A stretch of 64,000 nucleotides of DNA from Verrucomicrobiales bacterium (GTDB lineage Bacteria > Verrucomicrobiota > Verrucomicrobiia > Verrucomicrobiales > DEV007), in the NCBI GenBank assembly GCA_029210205.1, contig JARGOD010000002.1:40344-104343 (forward strand), given 5' to 3'. Below the pieces are notes generated by a model that saw only the letters and a list, made by a program, of their open reading frames with translations, was not told the origin of the DNA and ran no database searches. Below are positions 36,448 through 47,157 of this stretch, piece by piece. The translations under genes were made by a program, and so were the position numbers. The first letter of the stretch is position 1. Each line of letters opens with the position of its first letter.

Positions 36448-37659
36448 CTATGCGTCAGGCATGAGGTATTTCGCCGCCTGATCAACGTCTTTGTCACCGC
36501 GTCCCGAGAGATTCACGATGATGATCTGATCTCTCTTCATCGTTCCGGCGATCTTATTCACATAGGCAAGGGCATGCGACGTCTCCAGCGCGGGAATGAT
36601 ACCCTCCGTTTTCGACAGGCCCGAGAAGGCAGCGAGTGCTTCATCATCAGTCGCGTAAGTGTACTCGACGCGTCCCTCATCTGCGAGGAAAGCGTGCTCT
36701 GGACCAACGGCGGCGTAATCGAGGCCTGCCGAGACAGAGTGAGTTAGCTCGATCTGCCCGTCTTCATCTGCCAACAACCAGGTCTTTGTGCCCTGGAGGA
36801 CACCGAGCTTGCCGCCCTGAAATCTCGCGGCGTGTTCTCCGTGCTTGATTCCGTGACCGCCTGCCTCGACTCCCATCATCTTGACGCCTTCGTCTTCAAG
36901 GAAAGGATGGAAAAGGCCGATTGCATTGCTGCCGCCACCTACACAGGCGACGAGGAGATCAGGGAGTTTCTCTTCGCGTTCCAAAATTTGGCGACGAGCT
37001 TCAACTCCGATGACGCGATGAAAATCGCGAACCATCATCGGGTAAGGGTGAGGTCCGAGAGCGCTGCCGAGGATGTAATGCGTCGAGCGAACGTTGGTGA
37101 CCCAGTCGCGTAAGGCTTCGTTGACAGCTTCCTTGAGTGTTTTCTGCCCGGCCTCGACACCGCGGACCTCGGCTCCCATGAGGCGCATCCGAATCACATT
37201 GAGACGCTGACGCTCCATGTCGATTGCACCCATGTAGACGATGCATTCGAGCCCGAAGTGAGCAGCGACGGTAGCCGTCGCGACTCCGTGCTGGCCGGCT
37301 CCGGTTTCTGCAATAATTCGTTTTTTCCCCAGTCGCTTTGCGATCAGGATTTGGCCGAGGGCGTTGTTGATCTTGTGCGCGCCAGTGTGGAGAAGGTCCT
37401 CGCGCTTCAGGTAAATCTTCGCTCCGCCCAGTTTCTCAGACCAGCGCTCGGCATAGTAGAGAGGCGTCTCCCGTCCGCAGAATTCTGAAAGAAGATTATT
37501 CAGCTCCAGCTGGAAAGCCGGGTCCTCTTTCGCCTTTTCATACTCGGCGGTCAGCTCGTCGAGCGCGGCGACGAGTGTCTCGGGGACGAAACGCCCGCCG
37601 AATGTTCCGAAGTGGCCGCTTTCGTCGGGAAGAGTCTGGGTCGTGGTCGCAGTGCTCAT
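36448..37659 (-). CDS. trpB: Tryptophan synthase beta chain
   Basis: 403 residues, full length. PLP lysine in [13 protein letters not shown] (about residue 95), phosphate loop [12 protein letters not shown] and the C-terminal NLSGRGDKD. It makes tryptophan from indole and serine. The trpA partner is not adjacent; the gene stands alone here, divergent from the SRP RNA gene. Confidence 0.97.
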   Translation of the reverse strand: MSTATTTQTLPDESGHFGTFGGRFVPETLVAALDELTAEYEKAKEDPAFQLELNNLLSEFCGRETPLYYAERWSEKLGGAKIYLKREDLLHTGAHKINNALGQILIAKRLGKKRIIAETGAGQHGVATATVAAHFGLECIVYMGAIDMERQRLNVIRMRLMGAEVRGVEAGQKTLKEAVNEALRDWVTNVRSTHYILGSALGPHPYPMMVRDFHRVIGVEARRQILEREEKLPDLLVACVGGGSNAIGLFHPFLEDEGVKMMGVEAGGHGIKHGEHAARFQGGKLGVLQGTKTWLLADEDGQIELTHSVSAGLDYAAVGPEHAFLADEGRVEYTYATDDEALAAFSGLSKTEGIIPALETSHALAYVNKIAGTMKRDQIIIVNLSGRGDKDVDQAAKYLMPDA

Positions 37660-37725
37660 GTGTGAATATGATTACGTTGCACCCTGACGAAATGTTTTCA
37701 ACGCTCGCATTTTCAGGGAGCCGTG

Positions 37726-37731
37726 TATATT
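37726..37731 (+). promoter_or_regulatory. Probable -10 element of the SRP RNA gene
   Basis: TATATT ending 6 bp before the proposed 5' end of the SRP RNA. No convincing -35 is seen 17 bp upstream. Confidence 0.45.
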
Positions 37732-37737
37732 CGCCGC

Positions 37738-37829
37738 GTCAGAGGCTGCGGAGTGTTGGCAGGTGAACCCCGCCAGGGCCGGAAGGCAGCAACGGCAGCT
37801 TGTCCATCATTGCCGCAGTTCTCTGGCAC
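37738..37829 (+). ncRNA. ffs: Signal recognition particle RNA (4.5S type)
   Basis: The universally conserved domain IV motif is present (CAGGGCCGGAAGGCAGCAAC at 37774-37793), and the flanks pair: CAGAGGCTGCGG near the 5' end with CCGCAGTTCTCTG near the 3' end closes a long hairpin of about 92 nt, the size of the short bacterial SRP RNA. It binds Ffh to target membrane proteins. The ends are estimated from the pairing. It sits between trpB and leuC in a gap that has no protein gene. Confidence 0.9.
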
Positions 37830-37844
37830 TTCCTGGAATATAAT

Positions 37845-39272
37845 TCACGCGGCGGCTTCACTTTTCACGTCGAAGATTTCGCGAGCATCGCTCACCACGC
37901 CGGTGACGGCTGCGGCCGCGACCATGACAGGAGACATGAGAATGGTTCGCCCAATCGGAGAACCCTGACGTCCCTTGAAGTTCCGGTTACTTGAACTCGC
38001 GCAAAGTTGATCGCCGATCAGTTTGTCAGGATTCATTGCCAGGCACATCGAACAACCGGCGCCTCGCCACTCGAAACCAGCCGCTTCAAAGATTTCGTGG
38101 ATCCCTTCCTGGCGGCAGAGATGATCAACGATTTCAGAACCGGGGACGGCGATCGCAGTGACGCTGTCAGCGACCCTGCGGCCCTTGAGAAACTTAGCGG
38201 TTTCCCGAAAATCAGAGAGGCGACCATTGGTGCAACTGCCGATAAAGCAGACATCGACGGCTTTGCCTGCGATTGGGGTGTTTGCCTCGAACTTCATGTA
38301 TTCGAGAGCTTCCTGGATGCTCTTCCGTCCTTCTTCATCAGCCTGGTCGTCGGGAGAGGGGATGTTCTCGGTAACAAAAATACCATGATCCGGAGAAATG
38401 CCCCAGGTTACGGAAGGTGCGATGTCGGCGGCGTTGATCTCGACGACGTCGTCGTAATGGCAGTTTTCGTCGGAAGCGAGCGCAGTCCATTTCGCGACGG
38501 CCGCGTCCCAGTCGGCACCTTTAGGTGAATAGGGGCGGTCTTTGAGGTAGGCGAAGGTCTTCTCGTCGGGATTGACGTAGCCGCATCGGGCGCCACCTTC
38601 GATCGACATGTTGCAAACAGTCATGCGTTCCTCCATCGAAAAGCTGTCGAAAAGGCTGCCGCCGTATTCGTAGGCGTAGCCGATGCCACCTTTCGCTCCG
38701 AGGAGTTTGATGATGTGAAGAACGACATCTTTCGCATAGACTCCGGGAGGAAGCTCCCCGTCGACATTAATCCGTCGAACCTTGAGTTTACTCAGCGCCA
38801 TTGTCTGGGTTGCAAGGACATCGCGGATTTGAGTCGTCCCGATGCCGAATGCAATCGCTCCGAATGCCCCATGGGTCGCCGTGTGAGAGTCGCCGCAGGC
38901 GATGGTCGTTCCCGGCTGAGTAATTCCCTGCTCCGGGCCGACGACATGAACGATCCCCTGTCCTCCGCTGCCGATGTCGAAAAATTTAACGCCGAATTCT
39001 TCGCAGTTGCCGCGCAGAGCATTAATCATTTCCTGCGCGAGGCCGTCTTCGAAAGGTTCGACCTGACTTTTCGTAGGAACAATGTGATCGACGGTTGCGA
39101 AGGTGCGCTCTGGATACTTCACTTTGAGACCAAGATCACGCAGCATTCCGAATGCCTGAGGGCTCGTCACCTCATGAATAAGGTGAGTGCCGATGAGAAG
39201 TTGGGTCTGTCCATTGGAGAGAGTCTTCACGGCGTGAGATTCCCAGACTTTTTCAAAGAGGCTTTGGCTCAT
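37845..39272 (-). CDS. leuC: 3-isopropylmalate dehydratase large subunit
   Basis: 475 residues, full length. Aconitase-family iron-sulfur ligands: Cys in [15 protein letters not shown] and the pair in [13 protein letters not shown]. It interconverts 2- and 3-isopropylmalate in leucine synthesis together with LeuD, which is not in the window. [12 protein letters not shown] and [12 protein letters not shown] are also typical. The 177-bp gap upstream (39273-39449) holds nothing recognisable. Confidence 0.96.
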   Translation of the reverse strand: MSQSLFEKVWESHAVKTLSNGQTQLLIGTHLIHEVTSPQAFGMLRDLGLKVKYPERTFATVDHIVPTKSQVEPFEDGLAQEMINALRGNCEEFGVKFFDIGSGGQGIVHVVGPEQGITQPGTTIACGDSHTATHGAFGAIAFGIGTTQIRDVLATQTMALSKLKVRRINVDGELPPGVYAKDVVLHIIKLLGAKGGIGYAYEYGGSLFDSFSMEERMTVCNMSIEGGARCGYVNPDEKTFAYLKDRPYSPKGADWDAAVAKWTALASDENCHYDDVVEINAADIAPSVTWGISPDHGIFVTENIPSPDDQADEEGRKSIQEALEYMKFEANTPIAGKAVDVCFIGSCTNGRLSDFRETAKFLKGRRVADSVTAIAVPGSEIVDHLCRQEGIHEIFEAAGFEWRGAGCSMCLAMNPDKLIGDQLCASSSNRNFKGRQGSPIGRTILMSPVMVAAAAVTGVVSDAREIFDVKSEAAA

Positions 39273-39449
39273 ATCAGTATCAGAGGTGGGTATTTTTTCG
39301 GGCGGGAAGCTAGCACATGCTGCGTAGCAGCGGTAATGGAAATCACACAGCTATTAAGCGAATACCGCTCGATTCGTTGAAAACCTTACAAATCAAGTGT
39401 AATAAGATGGTGTCCCGTCACTGAGATGGGACAAACTATCTGAACCAAC

Positions 39450-39809
39450 ATGAAATTGACAAAATCAATCGAAAAACTGATGGCTCTCACTGTCATCGCC
39501 GCTGCACTTACTATGGTCGGCTGCGAAAAGACCGTTGAGGGAATGAAAGAAGACACAACCGAAGCTGTCGAGGCAACTAAAGAAGCTGCTACTGATGCTG
39601 CGGACGCAACTGCTGAGACTGCTGAGAAAGCTGTTGAGGCAACCAAAGAAGCTGCTGCCGATGCTGCGGACGCAACTGCCGAGACGACTGAAAAGGCCGT
39701 TAAAAAGACTAAAGAAGGCGCCAAGAAAGCTGGCGATGCAATGAAGAAGAAGGTCAACGAGGCAGCTAAGGCTGTCGAGAAGGCAACTGACGCTCCTGCA
39801 GCAGAGTAA
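39450..39809 (+). CDS. Alanine-rich repeat lipoprotein
   Basis: 119 residues. Lipoprotein signal with lipobox MVGC at Cys 25, followed by about 90 residues made of Ala, Lys, Glu, Thr and Asp in an 11/22-residue period (VEATKEAATDAADATAETAE and a near copy), which predicts a long amphipathic helix as in LEA-like or apolipoprotein-like proteins. It may coat the outer membrane or act in stress. Followed by a strong terminator. Confidence 0.75.
   Translation: MKLTKSIEKLMALTVIAAALTMVGCEKTVEGMKEDTTEAVEATKEAATDAADATAETAEKAVEATKEAAADAADATAETTEKAVKKTKEGAKKAGDAMKKKVNEAAKAVEKATDAPAAE
39567..39698 (+). repeat. 66-bp tandem duplication inside the lipoprotein gene
   Basis: Two consecutive 66-bp units (39567-39632 and 39633-39698), each encoding 22 residues that begin VEATKEAA; they differ at a few positions (two residues). 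In-frame repeat growth or loss would change the helix length in 22-residue steps. Confidence 0.85.
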
Positions 39810-39840
39810 TTCTTCTCTTTACCAAGCGAATTACTAAGAA

Positions 39841-39872
39841 AAACCCCGTGTCGCAAGGCACGGGGTTTTTTG
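39841..39872 (+). terminator. Rho-independent terminator
   Basis: CCCCGTG - 8 nt - CACGGGG followed by T6, 35 bp after the lipoprotein stop. The A-run on the other side also suits the convergent gene at 39882, so it may work in both directions. Confidence 0.9.
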
Positions 39873-39881
39873 TTGGCCGAA

Positions 39882-40364
39882 TCAACCGGGTCCACCCGCA
39901 GCGGTCATGGCACCAATTGCGCCGAAACAGATCGCTCCGATGATGACCACGATATAGAGGGCAAAAAAGACGATCATCCAAATTCCGACATACTTCCAGA
40001 AGGCCCGTTGTTCATTGAGGGCGGAAACAAGGTGGGTTTCCGTTGGTTGATTACTGAGATCGGCAATGCGGCTGGAAAACTTCCCTAATTTCAACGCAGG
40101 GTAGATATAGATGAAAGCCATCAGGAAGTAGAGGATTCCGAGTGGAAGGGTTGCCATCGCCCCGCCGAACTGATCTGCGAGGGCTTCATCGGCCAGGCCT
40201 GAAGCAGCCCCCATACCGATGAGGGCAATACCGCCCAAAACTAGAAATCCTGCACCGATCCAGAGTAAAACGCTGAAAAACCGTGTCCATCCTTTCGTTC
40301 GAACGAGTTGATCAATGACAGCAGTGGAGACGGCAGAATTTGTGGGTGACAATGTTGGATCCAT
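39882..40364 (-). CDS. Small integral membrane protein (DUF5362-like)
   Basis: 160 residues with three or four membrane helices (about 30-55, 70-90, 125-150); the middle contains NEQRAFWKYVGIW, a motif of a widespread membrane family of unknown function (DUF5362-like). Nothing in the neighbourhood suggests a role. Confidence 0.6.
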   Translation of the reverse strand: MDPTLSPTNSAVSTAVIDQLVRTKGWTRFFSVLLWIGAGFLVLGGIALIGMGAASGLADEALADQFGGAMATLPLGILYFLMAFIYIYPALKLGKFSSRIADLSNQPTETHLVSALNEQRAFWKYVGIWMIVFFALYIVVIIGAICFGAIGAMTAAGGPG

Positions 40365-40414
40365 CTTTCGTTTGTAGCGGTTTACCGCGCGTGGATCAAT
40401 CCTGATGTAATCGT

Positions 40415-43400
40415 CTAGGTGTCGTTTCCGAGCTGGCGACTTAAAAACGGAGCGGTCCGGCTTTCTTTGACTTTGGCCACATCCTCCGGCGCTCCGGCCG
40501 CGACAACCTCGCCTCCCTCTGCTCCGGCTTCGGGTCCGATTTCGAGGACGTAGTCTGCCTCCGCCATGATCTCAAGGCTGTGCTCGATCACGACGACCGT
40601 GTGTCCATCGTCAACAAGACGATGCATAATTTCGAGGAGACGTTTCACATCAGCCGTGTGTAATCCGATGCTGGGCTCTTCGATGAGGTAAAGATTTGAT
40701 TTCGGGGTTCGGTTCTGACGCAGCCGGGCGTTCGAAGACCGTCCGATTCCTTTGGTGAGTTCAGTGACCAGTTTGATGCGTTGTGCTTCACCGCCGGAAA
40801 CGCTTGGACTTGGCTGTCCGAGCCGCAGATACCCCAGTCCAGTGTCTTTCATGAGACCGAAGGTACGGGCAATCTTCGGATGCCCGCCAAAAAACCCGGA
40901 GGCCTCTTCGATCGAAAGATCCATGACGTCACCGATCGACTTGCCGTTGTATTGAATTTCCAAAGTAGGGCTGTTAAAGCGCCGTCCCATACACTCCTCA
41001 CACTCGACATAAGTCGTTGGAAGAAAGTTCATCTCCAACTTGATCTGCCCGTTGCCCTTGCAGGCTTCGCAACGACCGCCCTCCGTGTTGAAGGAAAAAC
41101 GCGAAGCGGTATAGCCCCGGGCCCGCGCTTCGGGAAGCTGGGCAAACATCTTCCGAATTTCGTCGAAAACCTTCACGTAGGTTGCCGGGGTCGAACGCGA
41201 AGTTTTCCCGATGGGCGACTGATCGACTTCATAGACAGCCTCGAGCTGCTCAACGCCCTCGATACTCTTCCACGTCGGTGGAAGTTTTTTGACGACCGAT
41301 TTCTTCGAAGGCTTTTTCAACTTTGAGTCCACCGCCGGTTTGAGGACGCCACGCATGAAACTCGACTTACCTGAACCGGAAATGCCTGCAATAACTGTGA
41401 GTCGTCCTATCGGAATGCGAATATCGACGTTCTTGAGGTTGTTCGCTGTCGCGCCTTTGACACGCAGCCACCCTTCCTTGCGATTCTTTGCCGGAAGCTT
41501 GCGACGCTTTCCTTTCATCGGATGAACGAGCGGTTTGGAAAAGGCCGCAAAAGTAGGGGAATCCGTGGATCCCTCGTTCTCGGCAAAAAGGTCTGACGGG
41601 GCTCCCTGCCAAACGATTTCCCCGCCAAACTGTCCTGCTCCGGGCCCAAGGTCGATGAGGTGATCCGAGCGACGGATCGTTTCCTCATCATGTTCGACCA
41701 CGACGAGTGAATTCCCTTTTTCTTTCAGCGAGCTGAGCGTGTTTAAAAGGTTCTCATTGTCACGCGGGTGCAGTCCGATCGTAGGTTCATCGAGTACATA
41801 GAGCACTCCGCGCAGATTGGAGCCGAGTTGAGATGCGAGCCGAATGCGCTGACTTTCCCCGCCGCTCAGAGTTGTCGCCGATCGATCAAGTTGCAGGTAG
41901 CCGAGTCCCACTTCTTCCATGAAATGAAGGCGTTGGGATATTTCTGGCAAAATGTCGCGCGCGATGATCGAGGCCTGGTCATCCAACTTGAAGGATTCAA
42001 TTGCCTTCTTCGCTTCAATTACCGAAAGAGCGGCGATCTCAGTAATCGCAATGTCACTGATTTTGACGTGGCGGGCCACCTCGTTAAGGCGGGCACCATT
42101 GCACTCAGGGCATGTCTCGAGATCCATCTCATTCCGTGAACGGGAACGCCGGTATTCCTCCCGCAATTCGGCGTCGAGTTGCGAGTCTGCATCGCGGTCG
42201 TCGGATGAACTGGGGCGCTTTTCGATGGAACCGTAGCCCCGGCAAAGCGGACACCAGCCGTGCGGCGAATTATAGGAAAACAGGCGTGGATCGAGTTCTT
42301 CAAAGGAGCGTCCCGTTTCCGGATCAGCCATCTCCGTATTTGCGACCTGAATCCGATTACTCTGATCGAAATACCGGATCGTTCTTTTCCCGAGACGAAG
42401 TGCCGTCCCAACCATTTCGAGAGTCTCTTCCGGTGTTGTCTTCTTGTCGACCTCACCCACGATGACGTCGATGTGGTGCTCCTTGAACCGCTCCAGTCGT
42501 TCAAACGAATCAACCGTCACGAGTTGATTGTCGACTAGCAAAGTGTCAAAACCTTGACGCCCCGCCCACTCGGCCACTTCAGTGTGATATCCCTTCCGTG
42601 CCTTGATAAGGGGTGCCATGACCTTCACTGCGCGTTTGCCTTTTGCTGCTTCCTTTCGAATCGTGGTGACAATCGAGCTGACACTCTGCTTCACGACTGC
42701 CTTTCCCGAGTCGGGAGAATATTGAGTGCCGACCTTGGCAAACAGAAGTCGGAGAAAATGCCAGACCTCGGTGACGGTAGCGACGGTTGATTTTCCGCCC
42801 CCTCTTGAGATGCGCTGCTCGATGGCAACCGTGGGGGGAAGGCCGGTGATAAGGTCGATATCAGGGCGTTCCATCTGTTCGACAAACTGGCGGGCGTACG
42901 TCGACATGCTGTCGAGGAAACGGCGTTGTCCCTCAGCGAAAAGAATATCGAAGGAAAGTGTGGACTTGCCTGAACCGCTGAGGCCCGTGATGACCACAAA
43001 TTGCTCCCGTGGGATTGAGACATCGATGTGCTTAAGATTGTTCTCCCGGGCTCCGTAGAGTTCGATTGTGTTTTTGGCTCTTTTCGCCTCGTAGAGGACG
43101 GGTTCAGCAGATTCCGCGACTTTGAGCTGCTGTCGCGCCACTGATTTCCTTGGCGCGAGATGCTCTGCTAAAAATTGTCCGGTCTGTGATGCCGCGTGGG
43201 AGGCCACCTCTTCAGGTGTTCCAGCGACGACGACTTCCCCACCGTTTACCCCGGCCCCGGGTCCCAGGTCGATGAGATGATCAGCGCATTTAATCACGTC
43301 GAGATTGTGTTCGATCACGACCACCGAATCGCCGGCTTCGACGAGGCGTTCGAACATTTTGAGGAGCATTCCCGTGTCGTCAAAATGGAGTCCGGTTGTG

Positions 43401-46024
43401 GGCTCATCAAAAATAAGCAGGGTTGTCTTGTCATCCTTCGTTGCCCGCTTCGGTTTCGCAAGAAGATGCCCGACGAGCTTGAGACGCTGACTTTCGCCTC
43501 CGGAAAGTGTGTTTAAAGGTTGTCCAAGCCGGAGGTAGCCGAGACCGACCTCGGCGAGAAGTTGCAGTCCTGCGACGACATTCGCCGCCTTTTTGTTCTC
43601 AATCGCAAAGAAGAATGGAACTGCCTCGGTCACGGTCATCGAAAGGACATCATGGATCGATTGGCCTTCGAGTTCGATTTCCATTGCTTCCGGCGTGTAC
43701 CGGGTCCCTTCGCACTCGGGGCATGTCACATAGAGATCGGAGAGAAATTGCATCTCAACTTTCTCGTACCCATTTCCCATGCATCGCGCGCAGCGCCCCG
43801 CTCCACTGTTGAACGAAAAGTAGCCGGGCGTAACCGCTCGTGACTTTCCATCGGGTGTTTCCGTGAAGAGCTTTCGAATCGGTTCAAAAATGCCGGTGTA
43901 GACTGCCGGGGTGGAACGAGGAGTCCGCGCGAGAGGGGCCTGATCGACCATGACCACTTCGCGAATCGCGCCAGCACCCGAAATATCCTTACATTGGCCA
44001 ACCTCGAGGTCGGCCCCGGCGAGTCCGAGCTTGTCCATCAGGTTCCCGTACAGAACCGAATGAATAAGCGTCGATTTTCCGGAACCGGAAACTCCGGTGA
44101 TGCAGCAAAGGACACCGAGAGGTATTTCCGCATCGATCTTTTTCAGGTTATGCTGAGCCGCTCGCTTGATCTTCAGGCTGCGTCTCGGTTTGCGACGTTT
44201 CTTTGGAACATCGATCACCTTATTCCCGCTGAGATAATTGAGAGTTAGCGCTCTTGGATGCTTCTTTTGGAGAGGCATCGCGGCAGCGACCGTCTTTGCT
44301 CCGGGGCCTGCGTAGACCAGTTCCCCACCTCCTTCTCCTCTACCCGGTCCGATATCGATGAGGTGATCGGCGGCGCGGATTACGGCCTCCTCATGTTCAA
44401 CGACAACGAGGGTGTTTCCCAGATCACGAAGCCGCTGCATCACCCCGATGAGTTTACCGACGTCCCGCGGGTGTAATCCCACGGTCGGTTCATCAAGGAC
44501 AAAAAGTGTGTTTGTCAGGCTAGCGCCAAGGCAGGTCGTCAGATTGACCCGTTCGGTTTCTCCACCGGAGAGGGTTCTCGTAGGGCGGTCGAGATTTAGA
44601 TAGCCGAGGCCGACCTCCTTCAGGTAACCAAGACGATTACTGACTTCCTCATAGAGCATCGTCGCAGTTCTGTCCTTCTTGTTCACGGTGAGTTCCGAGA
44701 AGAAGCTCGCAACGTCATCAATCGAAAGCTTCCAGAGATCAGGTAGAGTCTTGTCAGCAATCTTGAAATTAAGCGCAGCGGGTTTCAGTCTGGATCCTTT
44801 GCACGCCTTACAAGTTGTGTAGCTGCGGTATCGGCTCAGGAAAACCCTGACATGCATGCGATAGGCGCGTGACTCCATCCATTCGAAAAAGCCCCGGACA
44901 CCATACCAGACGCCGTGCTGCCACGCCTCTTCAGGATCGCCACCTTCGCCTTCGATGATCCACTCCTGGTCGGCCTTATCCATCTCATCGTAGGGTGTGA
45001 TGAGGCTCAGGCCGCGGGCCCGCGCGCAGCGCTCGAGATCTTCTTCGCATTCATAGTGACTGTCGCCCTGGAAAGCACGGACAAGGCCCTCCGCGATTGA
45101 GAGCGATTTGTCAGGCATCGCCTTGTCGACATCAATCCCAATGACTTTTCCGAAGCCCTTGCACTCGGGGCAGGCACCCAGAGGGTTGTTAAAGCTGAAA
45201 AGCCCAGGCGTGGGAGGCTTTAACTCAGTTCCTGTTTCGGGAGAAATCCAGTTACGGGAGAAAGAAACTCTTTCGCCCGACTTTGGCTCCACGACAGTGA
45301 CGATTCCCTTTCCTAAATCGAGCGCGCGTTCGAGCGCTTCGAGAAATCGTGAGCGCCGGCTTGCGGCAACGCGGTCCTGGATCACATCAACCTGAGCGGG
45401 GAGAGTCTTCTTTTTGTAATCTTCGGGAGTGTCAGACCGATAGGCTTCCCCGAATATCCAGGAACGGACGTAGCCTTGTTGCTGCAGGAATTCAAAGAAC
45501 TCTGCCGCCTTTGTTTTGGCGGGCACAGGAATGCCGAAGAGGATCAAAAGCGGCTTCTCTTTTCCAAAGCGAGTGATTGTTTTTCGCAGGATTGAATCAG
45601 GTGTGTCGGGCTCGATGATATCGCCCGTGACCGGGTCGTAGCCTTTGCAGAGCCGTGGAAAGAGAAGTTTCAGGTAATCGTTTATCTCCGTGATCGTTCC
45701 CACGGTAGAGCGGGTCGACTTAACCGCATTCTGCTGCTCGATCGCAATCGCAGGCGGGATCCCCTTGATCGAATCAACCTGTGGCTTATCCATCCGGTCA
45801 AAGAATTGCCGGGTGTAGGGGGAGAAGGTTTCGACGTAACGGCGCTGACCTTCTGCGTAAAGAGTCTGAAAGGCGAGGCTCGACTTACCTGAGCCACTCG
45901 GTCCAGTCACAACGGTGAGCTTTCCAATCGGAATATCGACGTCGATTCCTTTGAGATTGTTTTGCCGAACCCCTCTGACTTCAATCAAGGATTCGCTGCC
46001 TACACTGGATTTGCGTTTCGCCAT
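40415..46024 (-). CDS. uvrA: Double-length excinuclease UvrA (tandem UvrA fusion)
   Basis: 1869 residues, twice the normal length: two complete UvrA units in one chain. Four ABC ATPase sites with Walker A motifs GPSGSGKSS (about 41), GVSGSGKST (about 650), GLSGSGKST (about 1011) and GISGSGKSS (about 1551), and matching LSGGE/VSGGE signatures. Each half has its zinc modules (CPECKGFG and [16 protein letters not shown] and [24 protein letters not shown] and CEECMGRR). UvrA finds bulky DNA lesions for UvrB. Such fused UvrAs are known in Chlamydia and other relatives, which supports the PVC placement. The two halves may act as a built-in pseudo-dimer. No frameshift is visible. Confidence 0.95.
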   Translation of the reverse strand: MAKRKSSVGSESLIEVRGVRQNNLKGIDVDIPIGKLTVVTGPSGSGKSSLAFQTLYAEGQRRYVETFSPYTRQFFDRMDKPQVDSIKGIPPAIAIEQQNAVKSTRSTVGTITEINDYLKLLFPRLCKGYDPVTGDIIEPDTPDSILRKTITRFGKEKPLLILFGIPVPAKTKAAEFFEFLQQQGYVRSWIFGEAYRSDTPEDYKKKTLPAQVDVIQDRVAASRRSRFLEALERALDLGKGIVTVVEPKSGERVSFSRNWISPETGTELKPPTPGLFSFNNPLGACPECKGFGKVIGIDVDKAMPDKSLSIAEGLVRAFQGDSHYECEEDLERCARARGLSLITPYDEMDKADQEWIIEGEGGDPEEAWQHGVWYGVRGFFEWMESRAYRMHVRVFLSRYRSYTTCKACKGSRLKPAALNFKIADKTLPDLWKLSIDDVASFFSELTVNKKDRTATMLYEEVSNRLGYLKEVGLGYLNLDRPTRTLSGGETERVNLTTCLGASLTNTLFVLDEPTVGLHPRDVGKLIGVMQRLRDLGNTLVVVEHEEAVIRAADHLIDIGPGRGEGGGELVYAGPGAKTVAAAMPLQKKHPRALTLNYLSGNKVIDVPKKRRKPRRSLKIKRAAQHNLKKIDAEIPLGVLCCITGVSGSGKSTLIHSVLYGNLMDKLGLAGADLEVGQCKDISGAGAIREVVMVDQAPLARTPRSTPAVYTGIFEPIRKLFTETPDGKSRAVTPGYFSFNSGAGRCARCMGNGYEKVEMQFLSDLYVTCPECEGTRYTPEAMEIELEGQSIHDVLSMTVTEAVPFFFAIENKKAANVVAGLQLLAEVGLGYLRLGQPLNTLSGGESQRLKLVGHLLAKPKRATKDDKTTLLIFDEPTTGLHFDDTGMLLKMFERLVEAGDSVVVIEHNLDVIKCADHLIDLGPGAGVNGGEVVVAGTPEEVASHAASQTGQFLAEHLAPRKSVARQQLKVAESAEPVLYEAKRAKNTIELYGARENNLKHIDVSIPREQFVVITGLSGSGKSTLSFDILFAEGQRRFLDSMSTYARQFVEQMERPDIDLITGLPPTVAIEQRISRGGGKSTVATVTEVWHFLRLLFAKVGTQYSPDSGKAVVKQSVSSIVTTIRKEAAKGKRAVKVMAPLIKARKGYHTEVAEWAGRQGFDTLLVDNQLVTVDSFERLERFKEHHIDVIVGEVDKKTTPEETLEMVGTALRLGKRTIRYFDQSNRIQVANTEMADPETGRSFEELDPRLFSYNSPHGWCPLCRGYGSIEKRPSSSDDRDADSQLDAELREEYRRSRSRNEMDLETCPECNGARLNEVARHVKISDIAITEIAALSVIEAKKAIESFKLDDQASIIARDILPEISQRLHFMEEVGLGYLQLDRSATTLSGGESQRIRLASQLGSNLRGVLYVLDEPTIGLHPRDNENLLNTLSSLKEKGNSLVVVEHDEETIRRSDHLIDLGPGAGQFGGEIVWQGAPSDLFAENEGSTDSPTFAAFSKPLVHPMKGKRRKLPAKNRKEGWLRVKGATANNLKNVDIRIPIGRLTVIAGISGSGKSSFMRGVLKPAVDSKLKKPSKKSVVKKLPPTWKSIEGVEQLEAVYEVDQSPIGKTSRSTPATYVKVFDEIRKMFAQLPEARARGYTASRFSFNTEGGRCEACKGNGQIKLEMNFLPTTYVECEECMGRRFNSPTLEIQYNGKSIGDVMDLSIEEASGFFGGHPKIARTFGLMKDTGLGYLRLGQPSPSVSGGEAQRIKLVTELTKGIGRSSNARLRQNRTPKSNLYLIEEPSIGLHTADVKRLLEIMHRLVDDGHTVVVIEHSLEIMAEADYVLEIGPEAGAEGGEVVAAGAPEDVAKVKESRTAPFLSRQLGNDT

Positions 46025-46224
46025 GCGATCTGAACCGGCGGATTTTCCGCTGCGCGAAGGTTACGCATGGAATGCACAGGTGCATCAACTAAACGATCCC
46101 TGAGTGAATCATGGAGGAGACGATCATTCGAGCAATTCGCAAGAGGTTACAAAATTGTCCAAGGTTTGTACTTCGGTCGCGGTTCTTTCTTCCCTAGAGT
46201 GAAGCTCAACCTGAATATATCATT

Positions 46225-46479
46225 ATGCTTTATACTATCCTTCTCGGCCTCGTCATCGGACTCCTTGCTAAATACTTCATGCCCGGAAAAGATCCGGGCG
46301 ACGGGAAAGGGTTTGTCGGCGTACTCATCACCATCGCGATCGGTATCCTCGGTTCTGTCGTTGGCGGATTTTTGGTTGGCCTCGTCGGGATCGGCAGCGA
46401 CGGCCTCATCATGAAATTGATCGTAGGAACCCTCGGTGCAGTCCTTCTGCTTTGGCTTTATCGAAAGTTCGGCAAGTAA
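46225..46479 (+). CDS. GlsB/YeaQ/YmgE family stress-response membrane protein
   Basis: 84 residues, three membrane helices. The family pattern is clear: LLGLVIGLLAKYFMPGKDPG, IAIGILGSVVGGFL and a final helix with LGAVLLLWLYRKF. Often called transglycosylase-associated, but the molecular role is unknown; in several bacteria it responds to envelope or acid stress. Divergent from uvrA, with a 200-bp gap in which I see no clear promoter. Confidence 0.85.
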   Translation: MLYTILLGLVIGLLAKYFMPGKDPGDGKGFVGVLITIAIGILGSVVGGFLVGLVGIGSDGLIMKLIVGTLGAVLLLWLYRKFGK

Positions 46480-46555
46480 GCTGAATTTGTGGCCTCAGCT
46501 ACGAGCGTGGGCAGCCGAATTGTTTTTTGGTGACGTTCACGCCTAAATCCGATTT

Positions 46556-46594
46556 AACAGGGTTCACTCACCGACCCAACCCTGTTAGGTCGGT
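46556..46594. repeat. Dispersed palindromic repeat B, copy 1
   Basis: AACAGGGTT - 13 nt - AACCCTGTT, followed by AGGTCGGT which is complementary to ACCGACC inside the loop. It overlaps the stop codon of the exonuclease-like gene (46585-46587). A 35-bp core (46557-46591) matches 27/35 with 60216-60250. Confidence 0.7.
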
Positions 46595-47136
46595 AGACTC
46601 CATTTCACGGGCACTTCGAGTGACTGATTGAAACGGTTCTTGTATTTCACGAGGCCGTTGCGGGCACCGTATTCGTGAACCTCTTTGGTCACTTTGACGT
46701 CGTAGCAGCAATATTCTGCGATGTCCATGATTCGACCCTCCTGCCACCATTTGATCGCGTCGGTTCCCACGGCAGTCTTGCCACCGCCCAGTGACTCTGA
46801 GGCGACAGAGTCCAGTTTCGGTTTGTGCTCCAGTTCCTTTTCGAGATCAAGCATCAGGTCGATGTTTGTCGTCTGCTCTTTGAGATCGAGGATGGTGTAT
46901 CCCATGAGCACCTCGTAGTCGAACCAGATGTGATTGAATCCGACCACGTAATCTGCAGCGCAGAGTTCGTCGATGAGTTCCTGTACCATCGATTCATCGT
47001 AAATCGTGTAGCCGCCGCGAGACGTGCTGTAGGTGACGCCGACGGACATTTTCATGTCTGCCTTTTTGTCCCACCCTCCTACATCGTTAGCAGAGCGCTG
47101 AGTTTCGAGATCGAAATAAACGTAGTTTTCCGCCAT
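46585..47136 (-). CDS. Predicted 3'-5' exonuclease (RNase H fold, DEDDy type)
   Basis: 183 residues from the ATG at 47136 (TTG at 47151 is the alternative). DEDD exonuclease motifs: YFDLETQRS (Exo I), VVGFNHIWFDYEVL (Exo II) and YCCYDVKVTKEVHEYG (Exo III, Y-x3-D). Stand-alone nuclease domain related to the YprB/DnaQ-like proteins; substrate unknown. The stop codon lies inside repeat B. It follows the GH57 gene by 21 bp. Confidence 0.8.
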   Translation of the reverse strand: MAENYVYFDLETQRSANDVGGWDKKADMKMSVGVTYSTSRGGYTIYDESMVQELIDELCAADYVVGFNHIWFDYEVLMGYTILDLKEQTTNIDLMLDLEKELEHKPKLDSVASESLGGGKTAVGTDAIKWWQEGRIMDIAEYCCYDVKVTKEVHEYGARNGLVKYKNRFNQSLEVPVKWSLPT

Positions 47137-47157
47137 GTCCGGTTCCAGCAAAGTGGA

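Noticed and set aside
46025..46224. Possible SOS (LexA) box in front of uvrA
   Set aside because: I could not find a convincing palindromic box; the LexA site of this group is not certain enough to call one.
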